NCBI GenBank assembly: GCA_008694505.1
Contig: VZDJ01000033.1
Location: 4,241,745 to 4,305,744 of the forward strand
Direction: 5' to 3'
Length of the DNA: 64,000 bases
From: Cyanoderma ruficeps
Lineage: Eukaryota; Chordata; Aves; Passeriformes; Timaliidae
A model generated the notes under the pieces. That model saw nothing but the letters and a program-made list of their open reading frames with translations. It had not been told where the DNA came from and did no database searches. This document shows positions 53,201 through 63,580 of the stretch, one piece after another; position 1 is the stretch's first letter, and every line of letters begins with the position of its first letter. Position numbers and translations under genes: made by a program.

Positions 53201-55252
53201 GGCTTAAATTGAGGGCTGTGGAAGAGGAGGGTGCATCAGGATCTTTGTGTTTGAATTTCACTGTGTCTTGGTTTAGAAAGACAGGTATCTGCCAGGGAAA
53301 CTGGGGTTCCCCTTAGAATAGAGAATGTAAACCCCTCACCCCCCGCCAAGTTCTAATTTTGCAATTAACGGCTCTCAGGCAAAGATTTGGGAGTAGGAAT
53401 AACAGCTTTTTACTAAGAATATAAGAATACAAATGTGGTAGAAAAGAAAAAAAGAAAGCAAAACCACCCCACCAAACCAGCAAACCAACAAACAACAATT
53501 TTGAAAGGCCCTGACAGGGTCAAAGCTACAACCTTGTTAGTCAGGGTGTCGGAAGCAGTCCAAAAGTGAGTCCTCCTGGAATGGCAGGTACAGCTCCGCT
53601 GAGGCAGAAAATGATCCAGTAGCAGAAAAGAAAGGGGTCCTGAGGTGGTGAGAAGGGTCCAGCCTTCCTCCCGTAATCGGATGAAGCAAGACACTGTGCT
53701 GGTTTAAAGTCCCAGCTTTATCCAGGTGAGAATGGCTGGCTCCTCCCACGGGGTGGAGCATCACACAATAGGTACGCTAGGATGTAGGTATGTGTTGGGA
53801 AGGGGACACGGCTAGAGAAGACTGTTAATGGCCCATTAAAGATAAGAACAATGCTCTACCTGATACTGACCGTTGGCCCATTATCAAAAGGCACCCGCCC
53901 CCAACTGTTTTTCAGCAGATGAAATTGAATAGACTATAACCCAGGACACACTGCTTTCAGACTGTTTTCCATGCACTGATGGCAGGTTGCTGGCCAGTGA
54001 GCCACGGAACTGGTCATCTGTATCTTCTTGCTGTGTACTTTCTATTTAAATATGCAATTTGTTCAACTGGACCGTTAATTTGGTTGATGTTCTTAGACAC
54101 ACTTGGCAGATAACCACTTTCTTGTCCAAAATGATTAATCCTACTGGAAATCAGGTTTTTGTGAGCCATTAACCCTCCAACAGAGCGTGATAATGATAAA
54201 TGCACAGAAAGGCTTATAGATTTGTCAGCATGCTGGGAAACTAATCTGATTTTATAAGCAGGTAAATTGTTCGTTTAGCAGGGCTGTTCTGTTACAAAAA
54301 AAACGCTGAGCACTCTTGAGCACACTTGATTAGGGATCACTTGAAAGACACGTTGCATGACAAAGGCTCCCTGTTGGTAGCTCTTTGAGGACTAAGCTGT
54401 GTGTTGTGAGGATTTGCTAGGATGCAGACTGAGGATGAGTAAGTTGTATTTATCTTTGTGTGTTTTGTCTTTCAGAGTACCCACCAACTCTGTGCCTAAT
54501 CAAATACTGTCACACACAGTGGCAAAAGGAGAAATTGTTCTGCTTTCTTTGTTTCTGTTGACGTGGTGCCAAAGCGCATTTAGAGCATTGCACAAACATA
54601 ATAAGGAGAGAAAAAGTGATGAAGGGCCATGTTAGAATCTAATGATCATTATGAAATGCCTTGGGGAAAGTCTTTGTCATTGCATCATGGTGGTGGCACA
54701 ATCGTTAATGCAGCACAGTGGGAATTTTAAAATCACAGAAGTCGGAGTTTGAAAGTAGCTTAACCCAGAACCCTTCCTCAAATATTGCACTGGGAGCACG
54801 GAAAAGCAAAAATCCTCCTTGAATTATTTATGCACAGAGAGGCTGACGTTTGTAGGGCAGTGAGCTTGTCCTTGTGGCACAGTTTGCAGACTGACAAAGG
54901 CCCTGTTGTTTGAGAACGTGGAGGGGTCAGGAATGAGTATCCATTGGAGGTTTTTCTCCCAGACCCACCTGTGCAATATTTTCTTCCAGGAGATGGGAAC
55001 TTGCACTTGAACGTCACGGCGGAGTCCTACAGCCATTCCCTGCTGGAGGCTATCGAGCCCTTTGTGTATGAGTGGACTGCCAGATACAGTGGGAGCATCA
55101 GTGCAGAGCACGGGCTGGGCTTCAAGAAGAAGCAGTTCATTCAGTACAGCAAACCACGTGAGGCAGTGGTGCTCATGCAGCAGTTCAAAGCCATGCTGGA
55201 CCCCAAAGGGATCCTCAACCCCTACAAGACACTGCCCTCTGCTCCCGAGTGA
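46977..55252 (+). CDS. D2HGDH: D-2-hydroxyglutarate dehydrogenase, mitochondrial, complete
   Basis: Nine exons join to 1548 nt (515 codons plus stop; human has 521): 46977-47247, 48434-48491, 49472-49611, 50053-50246, 51376-51544, 52130-52273, 52694-52836, 52981-53146, 54990-55252. The FAD enzyme oxidises D-2-hydroxyglutarate to 2-oxoglutarate in the mitochondrial matrix and passes electrons to ETF. Visible: an Arg-rich, acid-free N-terminus suited to mitochondrial import; FAD-binding elements [15 protein letters not shown] (from residue 120), [20 protein letters not shown] and [19 protein letters not shown]; the C-terminal FAD-oxidase domain with GYGHLGDGNLHL (His427, His434) and SAEHGLG (Glu468, His469), the metal/substrate residues of the family. 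Intron 7 is GC-AG. There is no canonical AATAAA within the first 500 bp after the stop. Confidence 0.98.
47365..47642 (-). mobile_element. CR1 LINE 3' fragment
   Basis: GACCTGAGGGTTATGGAGTCCAACTCC is the antisense CR1 tail, continuing through CCCTGGGGAGCCTGGGCTGTGCCC to about 47640. It lies in D2HGDH intron 1. Confidence 0.85.
47828..48160 (+). mobile_element. CR1 LINE 3' fragment
   Basis: GGGGGAATGGCTTCCCACTACC, GGCACAGGTTGTCTGGAGAGG and CCAACCCAAATCATCCTGTGATTC. Sense orientation in D2HGDH intron 1, facing away from the 47365 copy. Confidence 0.9.
48434..48491 (+). CDS. D2HGDH: D2HGDH coding exon 2
   Basis: 58 nt encoding [18 protein letters not shown]. Short but with clean CATTGCAG and GTAACA splice sites, and required for frame. 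Confidence 0.94.
49472..49611 (+). CDS. D2HGDH: D2HGDH coding exon 3
   Basis: 140 nt encoding [20 protein letters not shown] and [20 protein letters not shown], the first FAD-binding loop. Confidence 0.97.
50053..50246 (+). CDS. D2HGDH: D2HGDH coding exon 4
   Basis: 194 nt: [20 protein letters not shown], then [20 protein letters not shown] and [14 protein letters not shown]. Donor GTAAGG. Confidence 0.97.
50637..50715 (-). mobile_element. CR1 3' tail fragment
   Basis: AATAGAATCATAGGGTCACA, then ATTGGATGGGACTTTCAATATCATC is a diverged antisense CR1 end in D2HGDH intron 4. Confidence 0.65.
51376..51544 (+). CDS. D2HGDH: D2HGDH coding exon 5
   Basis: 169 nt: [20 protein letters not shown] then [20 protein letters not shown] and [16 protein letters not shown]. 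Confidence 0.97.
52130..52273 (+). CDS. D2HGDH: D2HGDH coding exon 6
   Basis: 144 nt encoding [20 protein letters not shown] and [20 protein letters not shown]. Acceptor CTCTGAAG, donor GTACCA. Confidence 0.95.
52694..52836 (+). CDS. D2HGDH: D2HGDH coding exon 7 (GC donor)
   Basis: 143 nt encoding [20 protein letters not shown] and [17 protein letters not shown]. The exon ends AAG followed by GCAAGT. Using the GC donor keeps the frame into [13 protein letters not shown]; the nearby GT would not. Confidence 0.94.
52981..53146 (+). CDS. D2HGDH: D2HGDH coding exon 8
   Basis: 166 nt encoding [20 protein letters not shown] and onwards to [10 protein letters not shown]. It contains His427 of the metal site. 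Donor GTAAGT. Confidence 0.97.
53147..54989 (+). other. D2HGDH: D2HGDH intron 8
   Basis: It holds the antisense solo LTR at 53264-53948. The remaining roughly 1 kb is A/T-leaning sequence without a recognisable feature. Confidence 0.75.
53264..53948 (-). mobile_element. Solo LTR with 5-bp target duplication
   Basis: A 685-bp LTR starting TGTCTTGG and ending CCAGGACA (inverted termini TGTCTTGG/TGTCCTGG). Perfect 5-bp duplications CACTG flank it at 53259-53263 and 53949-53953. On the minus strand an R/U5-like block AGTAAAAAGCTGTTATTCC lies near the 3' end. A 5-bp duplication is more typical of ERVL- or ERV1-like elements than ERVK. It is antisense to D2HGDH, and no internal region remains. Confidence 0.88.
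54990..55252 (+). CDS. D2HGDH: D2HGDH terminal coding exon 9
   Basis: 263 nt from [20 protein letters not shown] through [13 protein letters not shown] to [21 protein letters not shown] at 55250-55252. Confidence 0.98.
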
Positions 55253-56029
55253 GGCCCGTGCTGAGGAGCCAGCAGAGCAGGGCAGCTCCAGCTCCTGCCC
55301 TTGAGCCATAAACACACTGGATCAGCAAGCACGTGGAGTGCTCCCTGTTTGATTTTGTTAGTGAGGTGGAACAAGTAAAGGAATGTGGTTGCTCTTTTTG
55401 GGGATGCCTGCTCTTGCTGAAGAACACACTGCTGGGTTTCCTACTTAGTCTGAATATTGAAACCAAACACAGAGATACTGTGTGTGTGTGTGAGCATCCC
55501 AACTCTCTCTCCTTGGGTTTGCTCTGATTTATCAGTGGCAGCAGCCAAAGGAGGCATTTTCTCACTTGAGTTGTGCAAGTGAAGAGACACAGGAGAACCT
55601 GTGGATGCAAGTCTTCTGAGTGAAGGTGTTGCTCTTCCTCACTTGTTTAATCTAATACACTTATCCCACACCCACAACGGCGTCTGGTTATGGCCTCTTT
55701 AGTGTTGCCACCTCCAGGCTGTCCCAAATAAGCATCAGTGCAGTCCCATGTGCAGGTTTGCAGTGCTGGAAGGACTGGCCAGAGAAGAGAGGTGCTGGAG
55801 ACCCAGCTTCTGGATTTTATCGACTGGAGGAGAAATACCAGCAGCCAGGCTGAGGGAGGGGATCCCAGCCCTCCTGCCTGGCCAGGGGAAGGCTCTAGGC
55901 ATGCCAGTGTTTCCTGCTTCCTTGCCTTCCAGTCTGTTCTTCACAGCAAATCATGATTTGCTCTCACAGTGACATGCAAAATTATCCCTCTCAACCTGGC
56001 TGGATAATATCTGGGATAACCTGGAGTGA

Positions 56030-56155
56030 TAATCTAAAAGGATGGGGCTGGGAGCAACCTGATCTAGTGGAAGGTGTCCCTGCCCATGGCAGAGAAGTAG
56101 AATGGGATGGGTTTTAAGGTCCCTTCCAACCCAAACCACTCTGTGACTCTACACT
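56030..56155 (+). mobile_element. CR1 3' tail
   Basis: GGAGCAACCTGATCTAGTGG, CCTGCCCATGGCAGAG and CCTTCCAACCCAAACCACTC: a sense CR1 end. Confidence 0.88.
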
Positions 56156-56201
56156 GAGTGCTGTGGACTCTCTGGAGGGACAAGAGGCCAACAGAGGGAC
56201 C

Positions 56202-56305
56202 TGCACAGCTGCCCCATTGGGCAGTGCCAGTGGGATCTGCGCAGCTGCCCCATTGGGCAGTGCCAATGGGATCTGCACAGCTGCCCCATTGGGCAGTGCC
56301 AGGGG
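56202..56305. repeat. 36-bp minisatellite, about 3 copies
   Basis: Units start at 56202, 56238 and 56274 (TGCACAGCTGCCCCATTGGG and onwards), with one or two substitutions. Each unit contains CTGCCC-CATT-GGGCAG, a perfect 6-bp hairpin stem. Confidence 0.92.
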
Positions 56306-56379
56306 CACAGAATTCCTGAGTCCAAGTGCTGGATTCTGCACCCAGGGTGGAGCAGCCTGGGCACCAGTGTGAGCTGGGT

Positions 56380-57002
56380 GAGGAGTGCCTGGGGATCAGC
56401 CCTGCTGGAAGATCTGGGGGTGCTGCTTGGCAGCAGCTCAGGAGGAACCAGGGCCAGGGGGGAAAATGCCATCCTGGGGGCACCTGACACAGCATGGCCA
56501 GGGGTCAGGGAGGGGATCAGGGTCTGGCTGTGCTCAGCACTGGGGGGCCTCACCCAGAGCCCTCAGGGCTAGAGATGATGGGAAGGTGCTGGAGTGTGTC
56601 CAGAAGAGGAGAACCACCCTGGGGCTGGGGCTGGAAGGTGTCACCTGGGAGGAGGCTGAGGGCTCTGGGTTTGTCTGGTTTGGAGAGAAGGAGGCTGAGG
56701 GACAACCTTATCCCCCTCTGCAGCTTCCTGAGGAGGGGACATGGAGAGGGAAGTGCTGATCTCATGGGAATGCTGATCCCAAAGCAGGGCCAGGGGAGGT
56801 TCAGGCTGGACATTAGGAAGTGTTTCTTTATGGAGCATATAATCAAATACTGCACCAGGCTTCCTGGAGAGGGGGTTGATGCCCCAGACTGTCAGTGTTC
56901 AAGAGGCATTTGAGCAGTGGTGTAACTTTAGGGCAGCCCTGAACTGGCAAGGCAGTTGGACCAGATGATTGTCCTAAGTTCCTTCCAGCTGAACCAGTCT
57001 GT
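56380..57002 (+). mobile_element. CR1 LINE 3' fragment, about 600 bp
   Basis: Contains the upstream CR1 3' region (TGCTCAGCACTGGGGGGCC, GGAGTGTGTCCAGAAGAGGAG, GAGAAGGAGGCTGAGGGACAACC) and a tail TTCCTTCCAGCTGAACCAGTCTG that is interrupted by the LTR at 57003. Confidence 0.9.
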
Positions 57003-57648
57003 TATAAATACAGTGAGCCAAATCGTAATAAAAAAATAAATTTTATTTTCGCGTTACAGCGAGTACGGAAATAGATAAAAACCAAAGCCACAATAAAGAA
57101 CAATTCGATGGAATTGGGGGCGAAACGTGAGACCGGTCCGCACCGTGTCTCCCCTTCCTTCTCCCCAAAGTCCCAACACCAAGGTCCAGTTTTTATACTC
57201 TTGATTTTCCCTGGGGCAGGGTTTTCCTTTGTCCAGTTGTTTGGGTGTTGGTATTCATTGGCCCCTTTTGGGATTCTTATTTTTCCGAGTGGGCTTAAGG
57301 AGAAACATAATGGTGTCTGAGTGTTGGCTGTGGATCATATTCAAGTTCTGAGTGGGGTTTTTCAGGGAACAGAGGGGATGTTCATTGGAGAGTCAGTTCT
57401 GTCTCTGGGCAGATGTTTGGACCATCAAGCATGCTGGTTCAGCGAGCCACACTCATTCAAATGCTGATGGCTCCAAATCTTCCCCAGCTCTGCCCCCCCT
57501 CTCTTGGGTCTTTTCAACAAATGGCTCTTTTCCTGCCTGTAAATCCTTTATTTCTCAGGCCCAAATTAATACATAGAGATTATTTACAACAAATGTACTC
57601 TAAAATGGAGCGGTTTGTTGGTTTTGGGGTTTGGTTTTATGTACTACA
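57003..57648 (-). mobile_element. Probable solo LTR inserted in a CR1 tail, 6-bp duplication
   Basis: A 646-bp element between perfect 6-bp repeats GTCTGT at 56997-57002 and 57649-57654. On the minus strand it starts TGTAGTACAT and carries AATAAAATTTATT near its 3' end, as an LTR polyadenylation region would. With this duplication the 3' end reads TTTATA, so the termini are TG..TA instead of TG..CA. An alternative boundary at 57000 (TGTTATAA) gives a better terminal dinucleotide but no flanking duplication. Confidence 0.65.
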
Positions 57649-57840
57649 GTCTGTTTTGTAATTTATGGTTTGTTGTACAAAACCGCATTGTCACCCATCT
57701 GCTACAGAGGGCACTGAGTCATTCATCTTTTGGCTTACTTGCCATTTGCTAGTCATATCCGTGTTTACTGATGTGTCACTCTTAATCCAGGCTCTCTTGT
57801 ATCCAGGTGAAGTACGTGGTGATAATAAAGATCCTTTCTC

Positions 57841-58320
57841 TGTGCAGGTTTATGGCTGAGATAGAGTTAATTTTCTTCACAGTGGCTGCTCTGGATCTGT
57901 GTTTGGACCAGCAGAGGAAGCACAGGAATGTTGTAGCTGTTGCTGTGTCCTGCTTGCACAACATCCTGGTCTTTTCTGCTGCTCACCCTGCCCCACCAGC
58001 ATGGGGCTGGGGTGTGCAAGGAGCTGGGAGGGGACACAGCCGACCCTGACTGACCACAGAGGTCTCCCACACCATAGGAGGCCGTGCTCAGCAATGAAAG
58101 CGGGGCAGGAAGGAGGAAGGGGGTTGTTCCCAAGTCACTGTTACATGTGATGGAACCCAGCTTTCCTGGGATGGCCTGAGGCAGGAAGCAGGAAATTAAT
58201 TCCTTTTGATTTGCATGCATGTGAAGGTTCTGCTTTACCTATTAAACTGCCCTTATCACTACCCACGAGTTTTTGCACTTTCACATTCTGATTCTCCTCA
58301 TTGCACTGCAAGGGGCTGAC
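57841..58320 (+). mobile_element. ERVL-like LTR, diverged, ends unclear
   Basis: TGTGCAGGTTTATGGCTGAG, then ATAGAGTTAATTTTCTTCACAG, GGAGCTGGGAGGGGACACAGCC, ATGCTCAGCA-like AGCAATGAAAG, and CTATTAAACTGCCCTTATCA followed by CACGAGTTTT match the general pattern of common avian ERVL-type LTRs as I know it. The 3' end appears lost or scrambled near 58320. No target duplication found. Confidence 0.6.
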
Positions 58321-59015
58321 CTCCTCCAGGGCCTGACCCCCAGCAGGAAGCAGGAGGAGGATGGAGTGATGAATCCCACCTCAGCCTCCTGTGTCACCTG
58401 GCTGCCCTTCCCTGCCCCAGTCCCTGAGCAGCCCACCTCCACACAAAGACAAGTATTCGTGCCTGGCACCTTTTTTTTTTTTGGCGTAACCAAAGCTGAC
58501 GATTCGTGTACAACACCCCAGGAGAGAGCAATGAATCAATTGTAAAAGTGTAAAAAATGGGCTTTTGTGACCCGTGGGCTCTAGCAGCTCCTGAGCAAGA
58601 AATGGCACAGCTGACGTGTGCAATGTAACAGGAGAAAGAGGTGGCTGAAACATGCCCCCCCTGCCAGCAGCAGCTGGTGCTATGCCAAGAGTAACCCTAG
58701 AAATTCTCCATAAAAGAGCACATTGACTCAGGTTCTACCAAGAAACTCAAGGAAAGCAACCCTACACCTTGCTAATCTCTGCATCTTGATAAATGCTGGA
58801 GTTGGGGCTGGTCTGGGGAGGCCGTGATTTAAAAAGAAATGCTGTGTATTTGGGTGCTCTGGAAATGTAGCCACGTAGGTGAAGGATCCTGGAGTGCTGA
58901 GGATTTGGCTGTTGGTGGGGCACGCTGGGCCAACAGCATACAAGGGTTAGAAAGGTGGCACTGTGTGTAGGGAGGGAAAGGGGACCACCAGGAGGTGCGT
59001 GGAACACGGCATGGC

Positions 59016-59023
59016 TATAAAAG
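59016..59023 (+). promoter_or_regulatory. TATA-like box in intergenic region
   Basis: TATAAAAG in GGCATGGCTATAAAAGACC. Isolated; no initiator or transcript evidence. It could belong to an unrecognised GAL3ST2 5' exon or be chance. Confidence 0.2.
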
Positions 59024-60729
59024 ACCAAAGAAACAGCTCAATCCCCCCTTATCCAGGCTGGGAGATATGGGTACACTTTTAGTTGCCCAAATGAGGAGAG
59101 CACTGGCTTCATCCCTGTATGGGGAGCGGGGAGATAGATGAGCCCACCTCCAGACCTGCAGGACATTCTGCTCTCCCAGGGCAAACTGCAGCCGTCAAAC
59201 CCAGTTTGTGAAATACTGGTGTACCGCAACCTCAGTGGAATCTAAAATTCCTGCATAATACAAATTGTAACAGTTGTTAGTAACACCAAAAATAAAGCAT
59301 AAAATAATGCCCCTTTAGGGATAAGATTTCTCCTTCTCAAGGCCTGGATACAGCCAAGTCTGTTAAGCTCTTACCCTCCAGCTACAATAATTGCATTTTT
59401 ACCAAAAAGTTTGCAGTCTAAATGTTTTAAGAGGAATTTTCCATAGCTGAACACCATTCCTGTTTTGCTGTTGTCCCTCATTTGTTCTTGCCAAACGCCT
59501 CTGGCAGGGAATTCCTGTCCTTACCCACCGAGCAAGAGGCAGATAAAAGGGGCAGCAGGCACTGACCATGGCCCCTGGTGATGTGATGTTGTGCAGGGTG
59601 ACAAAGGTCCAGTGCCCTCCACCAGCCCCCTGCCTGGATCCTGCTGTGAGCCCCTGGCGCCTCCCTCCTGCAGCCAGGAGAGAAAGGGATCCCCTCTCAG
59701 GAGTCCCGGTTAAACCTTTCCTTCCCGCCAAAGCTGCTGCCAACGCCGTGTCCCCAGGCAGCTCTTTATACCTGTGTTGATGTCCTGCCATACCGGCGCT
59801 TTTCATGGCTTATTAATTAACTCCCACCCACTCCTGGGAACACCTAGCCACTCCCTTTGTCCTCGCCTATCCCAGCCGTTTATAGCTGTGAAGGGATGCT
59901 AGAAATAGAGACGTGGTCACTAAGAGCCAGAGGAGACAAACAGGCACTGGAGTCGATTTGCAAAGGAGATATTTCCCAGCTCGCAGCAGCATGAAAAGCC
60001 CTGGGTGCACTCCAAGGTAAGGGCAGAGGGAGCTGGGTGCTGGGGGTGCCGAATTAAACTTGCTTTGCAGGAAGGTGTGGTTCAAGGAACCCCTGGAAGT
60101 TGTTAATAACCTATAGAGTTAGTTACAATTCGCTCCAGGAAAGGGATTCTTTTTGCCGTTAGGGTTTCTTGCCTGTGTTCCAGGTCCTTTACTTTAAAAG
60201 AGCCCTGTTAGTTTGATGCAGATGTCTGTTATTTTCGGCTGAAGCCAAAGGAACAAGAAGGGGGTCCCAAGCCTTAAAGCATCTATAGCTGCACCTCTAA
60301 GAGAGATCATTTTCCATGTTTTCTTCCCAGAGGGGAGATAGCACAGCCCAAGCTGGAAAGGCAAGTGGAACTTCTGGCACCAGCCCTGCCAAGTGCTCCG
60401 TGGGTTTTTTGGCTTCTTAGAATTTTGTGTCTTAGCGATCGGCTCCCAAGTGTTTCTCAAAGGTCTTTCAGGCTCGTTCAGGCAACTTCAGTGCAACATT
60501 TGAGCTGAAGTTTAGTTTCTCTTCTAAAGTTGAAATTCCTCTTGAACTTTGCCAGAGCTTAGGGGTATTTCCAACCTAAACAATTCCATGATGCTGTGCA
60601 GGTCAGGGACTTGCAGTGTTGTGACAAAGAGAGTGTGTGACACTAAGGGAACATGGCTTAAAGCCCACACAGAGATGTGCCAGGGTGGTGGGGGCCAAGC
60701 GGGGGTGAAACCCCAGTGTAGGTTTGCAG

Positions 60730-60868
60730 ACATAGAACCAGAATATTCTGAGCTGGAAGGGATCCACAGAGATCATTGAGTGCAACTCCTCGTCCTGCAA
60801 AGGACAACCCCAAATACCACAGCAAGTGCGTGAGGGCATTTTCCAAATGCTTCTTGATATTCTCATAA
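60730..60868 (-). mobile_element. CR1 3' tail
   Basis: ACCAGAATATTCTGAGCTGG, AAGGGATCCACAGAGATCATTGAG, GCAACTCCTCGTCCTGCAAAGG: an antisense CR1 end. Confidence 0.85.
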
Positions 60869-61555
60869 TTTCCATTACATGTATTTGAAGCATAAAGAGT
60901 CTGAAGTGTAATCTTTCTCGGCAGACTTTCAAACAGTTGTCATGTCTTACTCATTCTGGAATGACTACTGGAAGCAAGGTCCGATAGCAAATCCCACACT
61001 GGCCCTGTGCTGTTTTCTGGGAGAGCAGTCACACTGTGTTCAAAACTGTGTGTGTGCTCCAGGTGAAGATCCTACACGATTTCTGTCACTAAAAACCCTG
61101 CAACATTTCAAGAGCTCTTTTGTTTCCAAGCACGAGATGTGCAGAAATGATGGAAGCTTTTTGTAAGAGGAGGTAAAGGTGCCATCAGTTTGCTCTGTGA
61201 GAGATTTGTTTATTCAGCCACCTTATTTCCACAGAGCATGTGGAGATGTCACTGGAGCCAGTGACAGCCCTGCCAGTGCAACTGTGGGTGGCCAAGCCCA
61301 GGGGGTGACGGGGACACGACTCCCTGCAGTGCTCAGGCACAGGACTCCATGAGTGCATTGGCCTGCACCTTGTACCTGCAACCCTCCTCTCATCCCTCTA
61401 TTTTCCCACACTCCTCCCTGGGGATCTCCTCAATCCCTCCCCTTGGCTCTTCCTCCTCTGAACACCTTCCTCGCTCACCTTTGCTGGGTTGAGCTGCAGC
61501 AGAGTTCCCTCCATGTCACCACTCCCTGCTTGTTCCCTGGGCTGGAAGGCAGAGT

Positions 61556-61590
61556 TATTTCCTTTCTTCCTTCTTTCCTTCTTTCCTTCT
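61556..61590. repeat. CTTT/CTTC-rich simple repeat
   Basis: TTTCC/TTCTT words run directly into the assembly gap, so the true array length is unknown. Confidence 0.9.
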
Positions 61591-61623
61591 NNNNNNNNNN
61601 NNNNNNNNNNNNNNNNNNNNNNN
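61591..61623. other. Assembly gap (33 N)
   Basis: Thirty-three N characters immediately after the CTTT-rich repeat, so the gap was probably caused by it. Confidence 0.98.
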
Positions 61624-62861
61624 ATGACAATGCATTGTTGTCACCCCTGGGACAAAAAGCCCGCCATTTCTGCGGGGAGGCTGGCATGTGCATGGGCTGT
61701 GTCCTGCAGAGATCAGTCACACTTGCTCCTTAAAACTGACCATTCCAGGAAGTTACCATAGTTTTGGCCTAGGTAACTCAAACCTTCATTCCTCCCTGTG
61801 TCCCCAGGGATAAAATCTAGCTGTTTGGTTTGGGGCACATCCAGACAAAATGGGTCTGCTGAGAGCATTCAGTTAGGGTGGAAATGAGCCCGGTGTGCTG
61901 GATGTGTCTGAATATTTGGAAGCAGAATGGCACCGTGTAATCCTTTATTTAAGTAAACAGCTATTGAAATGTTGTGGGATGCCTTGAGGTGATAATGTGT
62001 AGAGGTCTACAGGGAATGCCTTCTTGCAGCAGAAGGGATTGATAGTTCTTCTAGAGCATGTTGTGATCTGGATCTGCCTTCAGGATGATGTGGGGTGTAT
62101 GTGATTTGTTTGCCCCATAAAACATCGTTCGGAGTTGCCATTTCGGGGACACTACCCTAATTAATAAATGGACTGTTCCAGCACCCATTAAACTCGACAG
62201 GAAAGGTGCAGCAGGAGGATGTCAGCTGAGGAAGGATCTCCAGGCAGGCAGGGTGACGTGCTTTGGAAAACCACCACACATACGGCAGCTTCAGTATAAC
62301 TGAAAGACCAAGAAGATTAGTGCAGGGGCTGCCTGTAGCCTGCTCGCTGCCCACAGGCTCCTCTGCCTTTCTTCTCCTATCTCATCTCCAAGGACAGGAG
62401 ATTGTCCCTCTCCCATCCCCCTAACAGGCCTGGGGCCAAAAAATTAGGAATTGGTGATAGAATCTCTCCTGCAGGTTTGTCTTGAAACTCTTTGTGCAGA
62501 AGCTGTGCTGCAAATTCCTGTCAGAGCTTGGTACCAGCTGTGGCTGAGAGTCTTCCCTGGCTTTGGGAAGGGCTCTTGGAGGAAGGTTTGAAAGCTTGCT
62601 TGCTCCCTTTGGAAAGGAAACCACAAGTGTGACCATACCATGCTGTAAATTTGGATTATATCTGCTCAAAACGGTGTAAAGTCTGAGCCAGATCTGCTGC
62701 GTTTTGGTGTGTCTGCAAACATGAGATTCACATAGAGCTAAAACAGCTTCTAGGATGAGAGAAGTCAGATCAAACTTGGTGGTGAAAAATTCCTTTTAGG
62801 TGGGCATCAAGCCTTCAAAAATCCTCTCTGTGTCCCAGCTGGAGTGCACTGGTGATGATCA

Positions 62862-62946
62862 TGGTACCATAGGATGGTTTGAGTTGGAAGAGACATTAGA
62901 GACCATCCTGTTCCAACCCCCTGCAATGTGCAGGGACACCTTGATA
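62862..62946 (-). mobile_element. CR1 3' tail
   Basis: TACCATAGGATGGTTTGAGTTGGAAGAGACATTAG and TTCCAACCCCCTGCAATGTGC are the antisense CR1 end. Confidence 0.88.
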
Positions 62947-63580
62947 CATCATGGTTTCTTAATCAGTTCCTGAAAATGACTCCTCTCTCATCATTATCCA
63001 CCCCTCCTCCCGTTTGAAAGTGGGGTGTAATAAATCCATTACAAATACTGTTGGGTTATTTGATTTTCTGTCTTAAAAAATCCTATTTATATTGCCAATG
63101 AAACTCAGTTTAGTGGGGTTTTTCCAATCCCCGTCGTCTGGAGTGATGTGATTACAGGAGCTGCTCAGGTTTCTCACCAGGGAAATCTTTATACGCCTAC
63201 AAAGGACTCATTTTCTAGTGAATAATCTAGGAGTTTGAATAGTGAATAAGCTCTAAAGCCCCAGAAAACCAAAAGAAAACCAAAACAAAAGGCAGCCAAG
63301 CAGAGCAGGAGGCTGTGGGAAGAGCTTAGGCTCTGCCTGAAGTACACTGTGTCTTGCCAAAGGCCAAAATTAGGAGAGTAAGAGTGAAAAGTGCAATTTC
63401 TCACTGTCTTGCCTCTAACACCAGAGCTGTTGACACAGCTCGGTGTCCAAAGGTGGCTGTCCAAACAGATACAAAACTGTTCTCACGGCAATTAAAGTTC
63501 CCGAGGGCAAGGTGCAAAATGTGGTGGCTTGGTTTTTTTTTATTATTGGATAAAAATCCACTGAAACTCTTTTTTTCCAG

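Larger units (their letters stand above)
55253..63580. other. D2HGDH-GAL3ST2 intergenic region, repeat-rich
   Basis: Contents in order: D2HGDH 3' UTR, CR1 tail (56030), 36-bp minisatellite (56202), CR1 (56380), solo LTR (57003), ERVL-like LTR (57841), CR1 tail (60730), CTTT-rich tract and assembly gap (61556-61623), and CR1 tail (62862). Between about 58320-60730 and 60870-62860, apart from the gap, I see no gene or recognisable element. TATAAAAG occurs at 59016. GAL3ST2 upstream exons may lie here unrecognised. Confidence 0.6.

Noticed and set aside
61353..61761. Open frames running through the N gap
   Set aside because: They pass through undetermined bases and a CTTT-rich tract. No homology.
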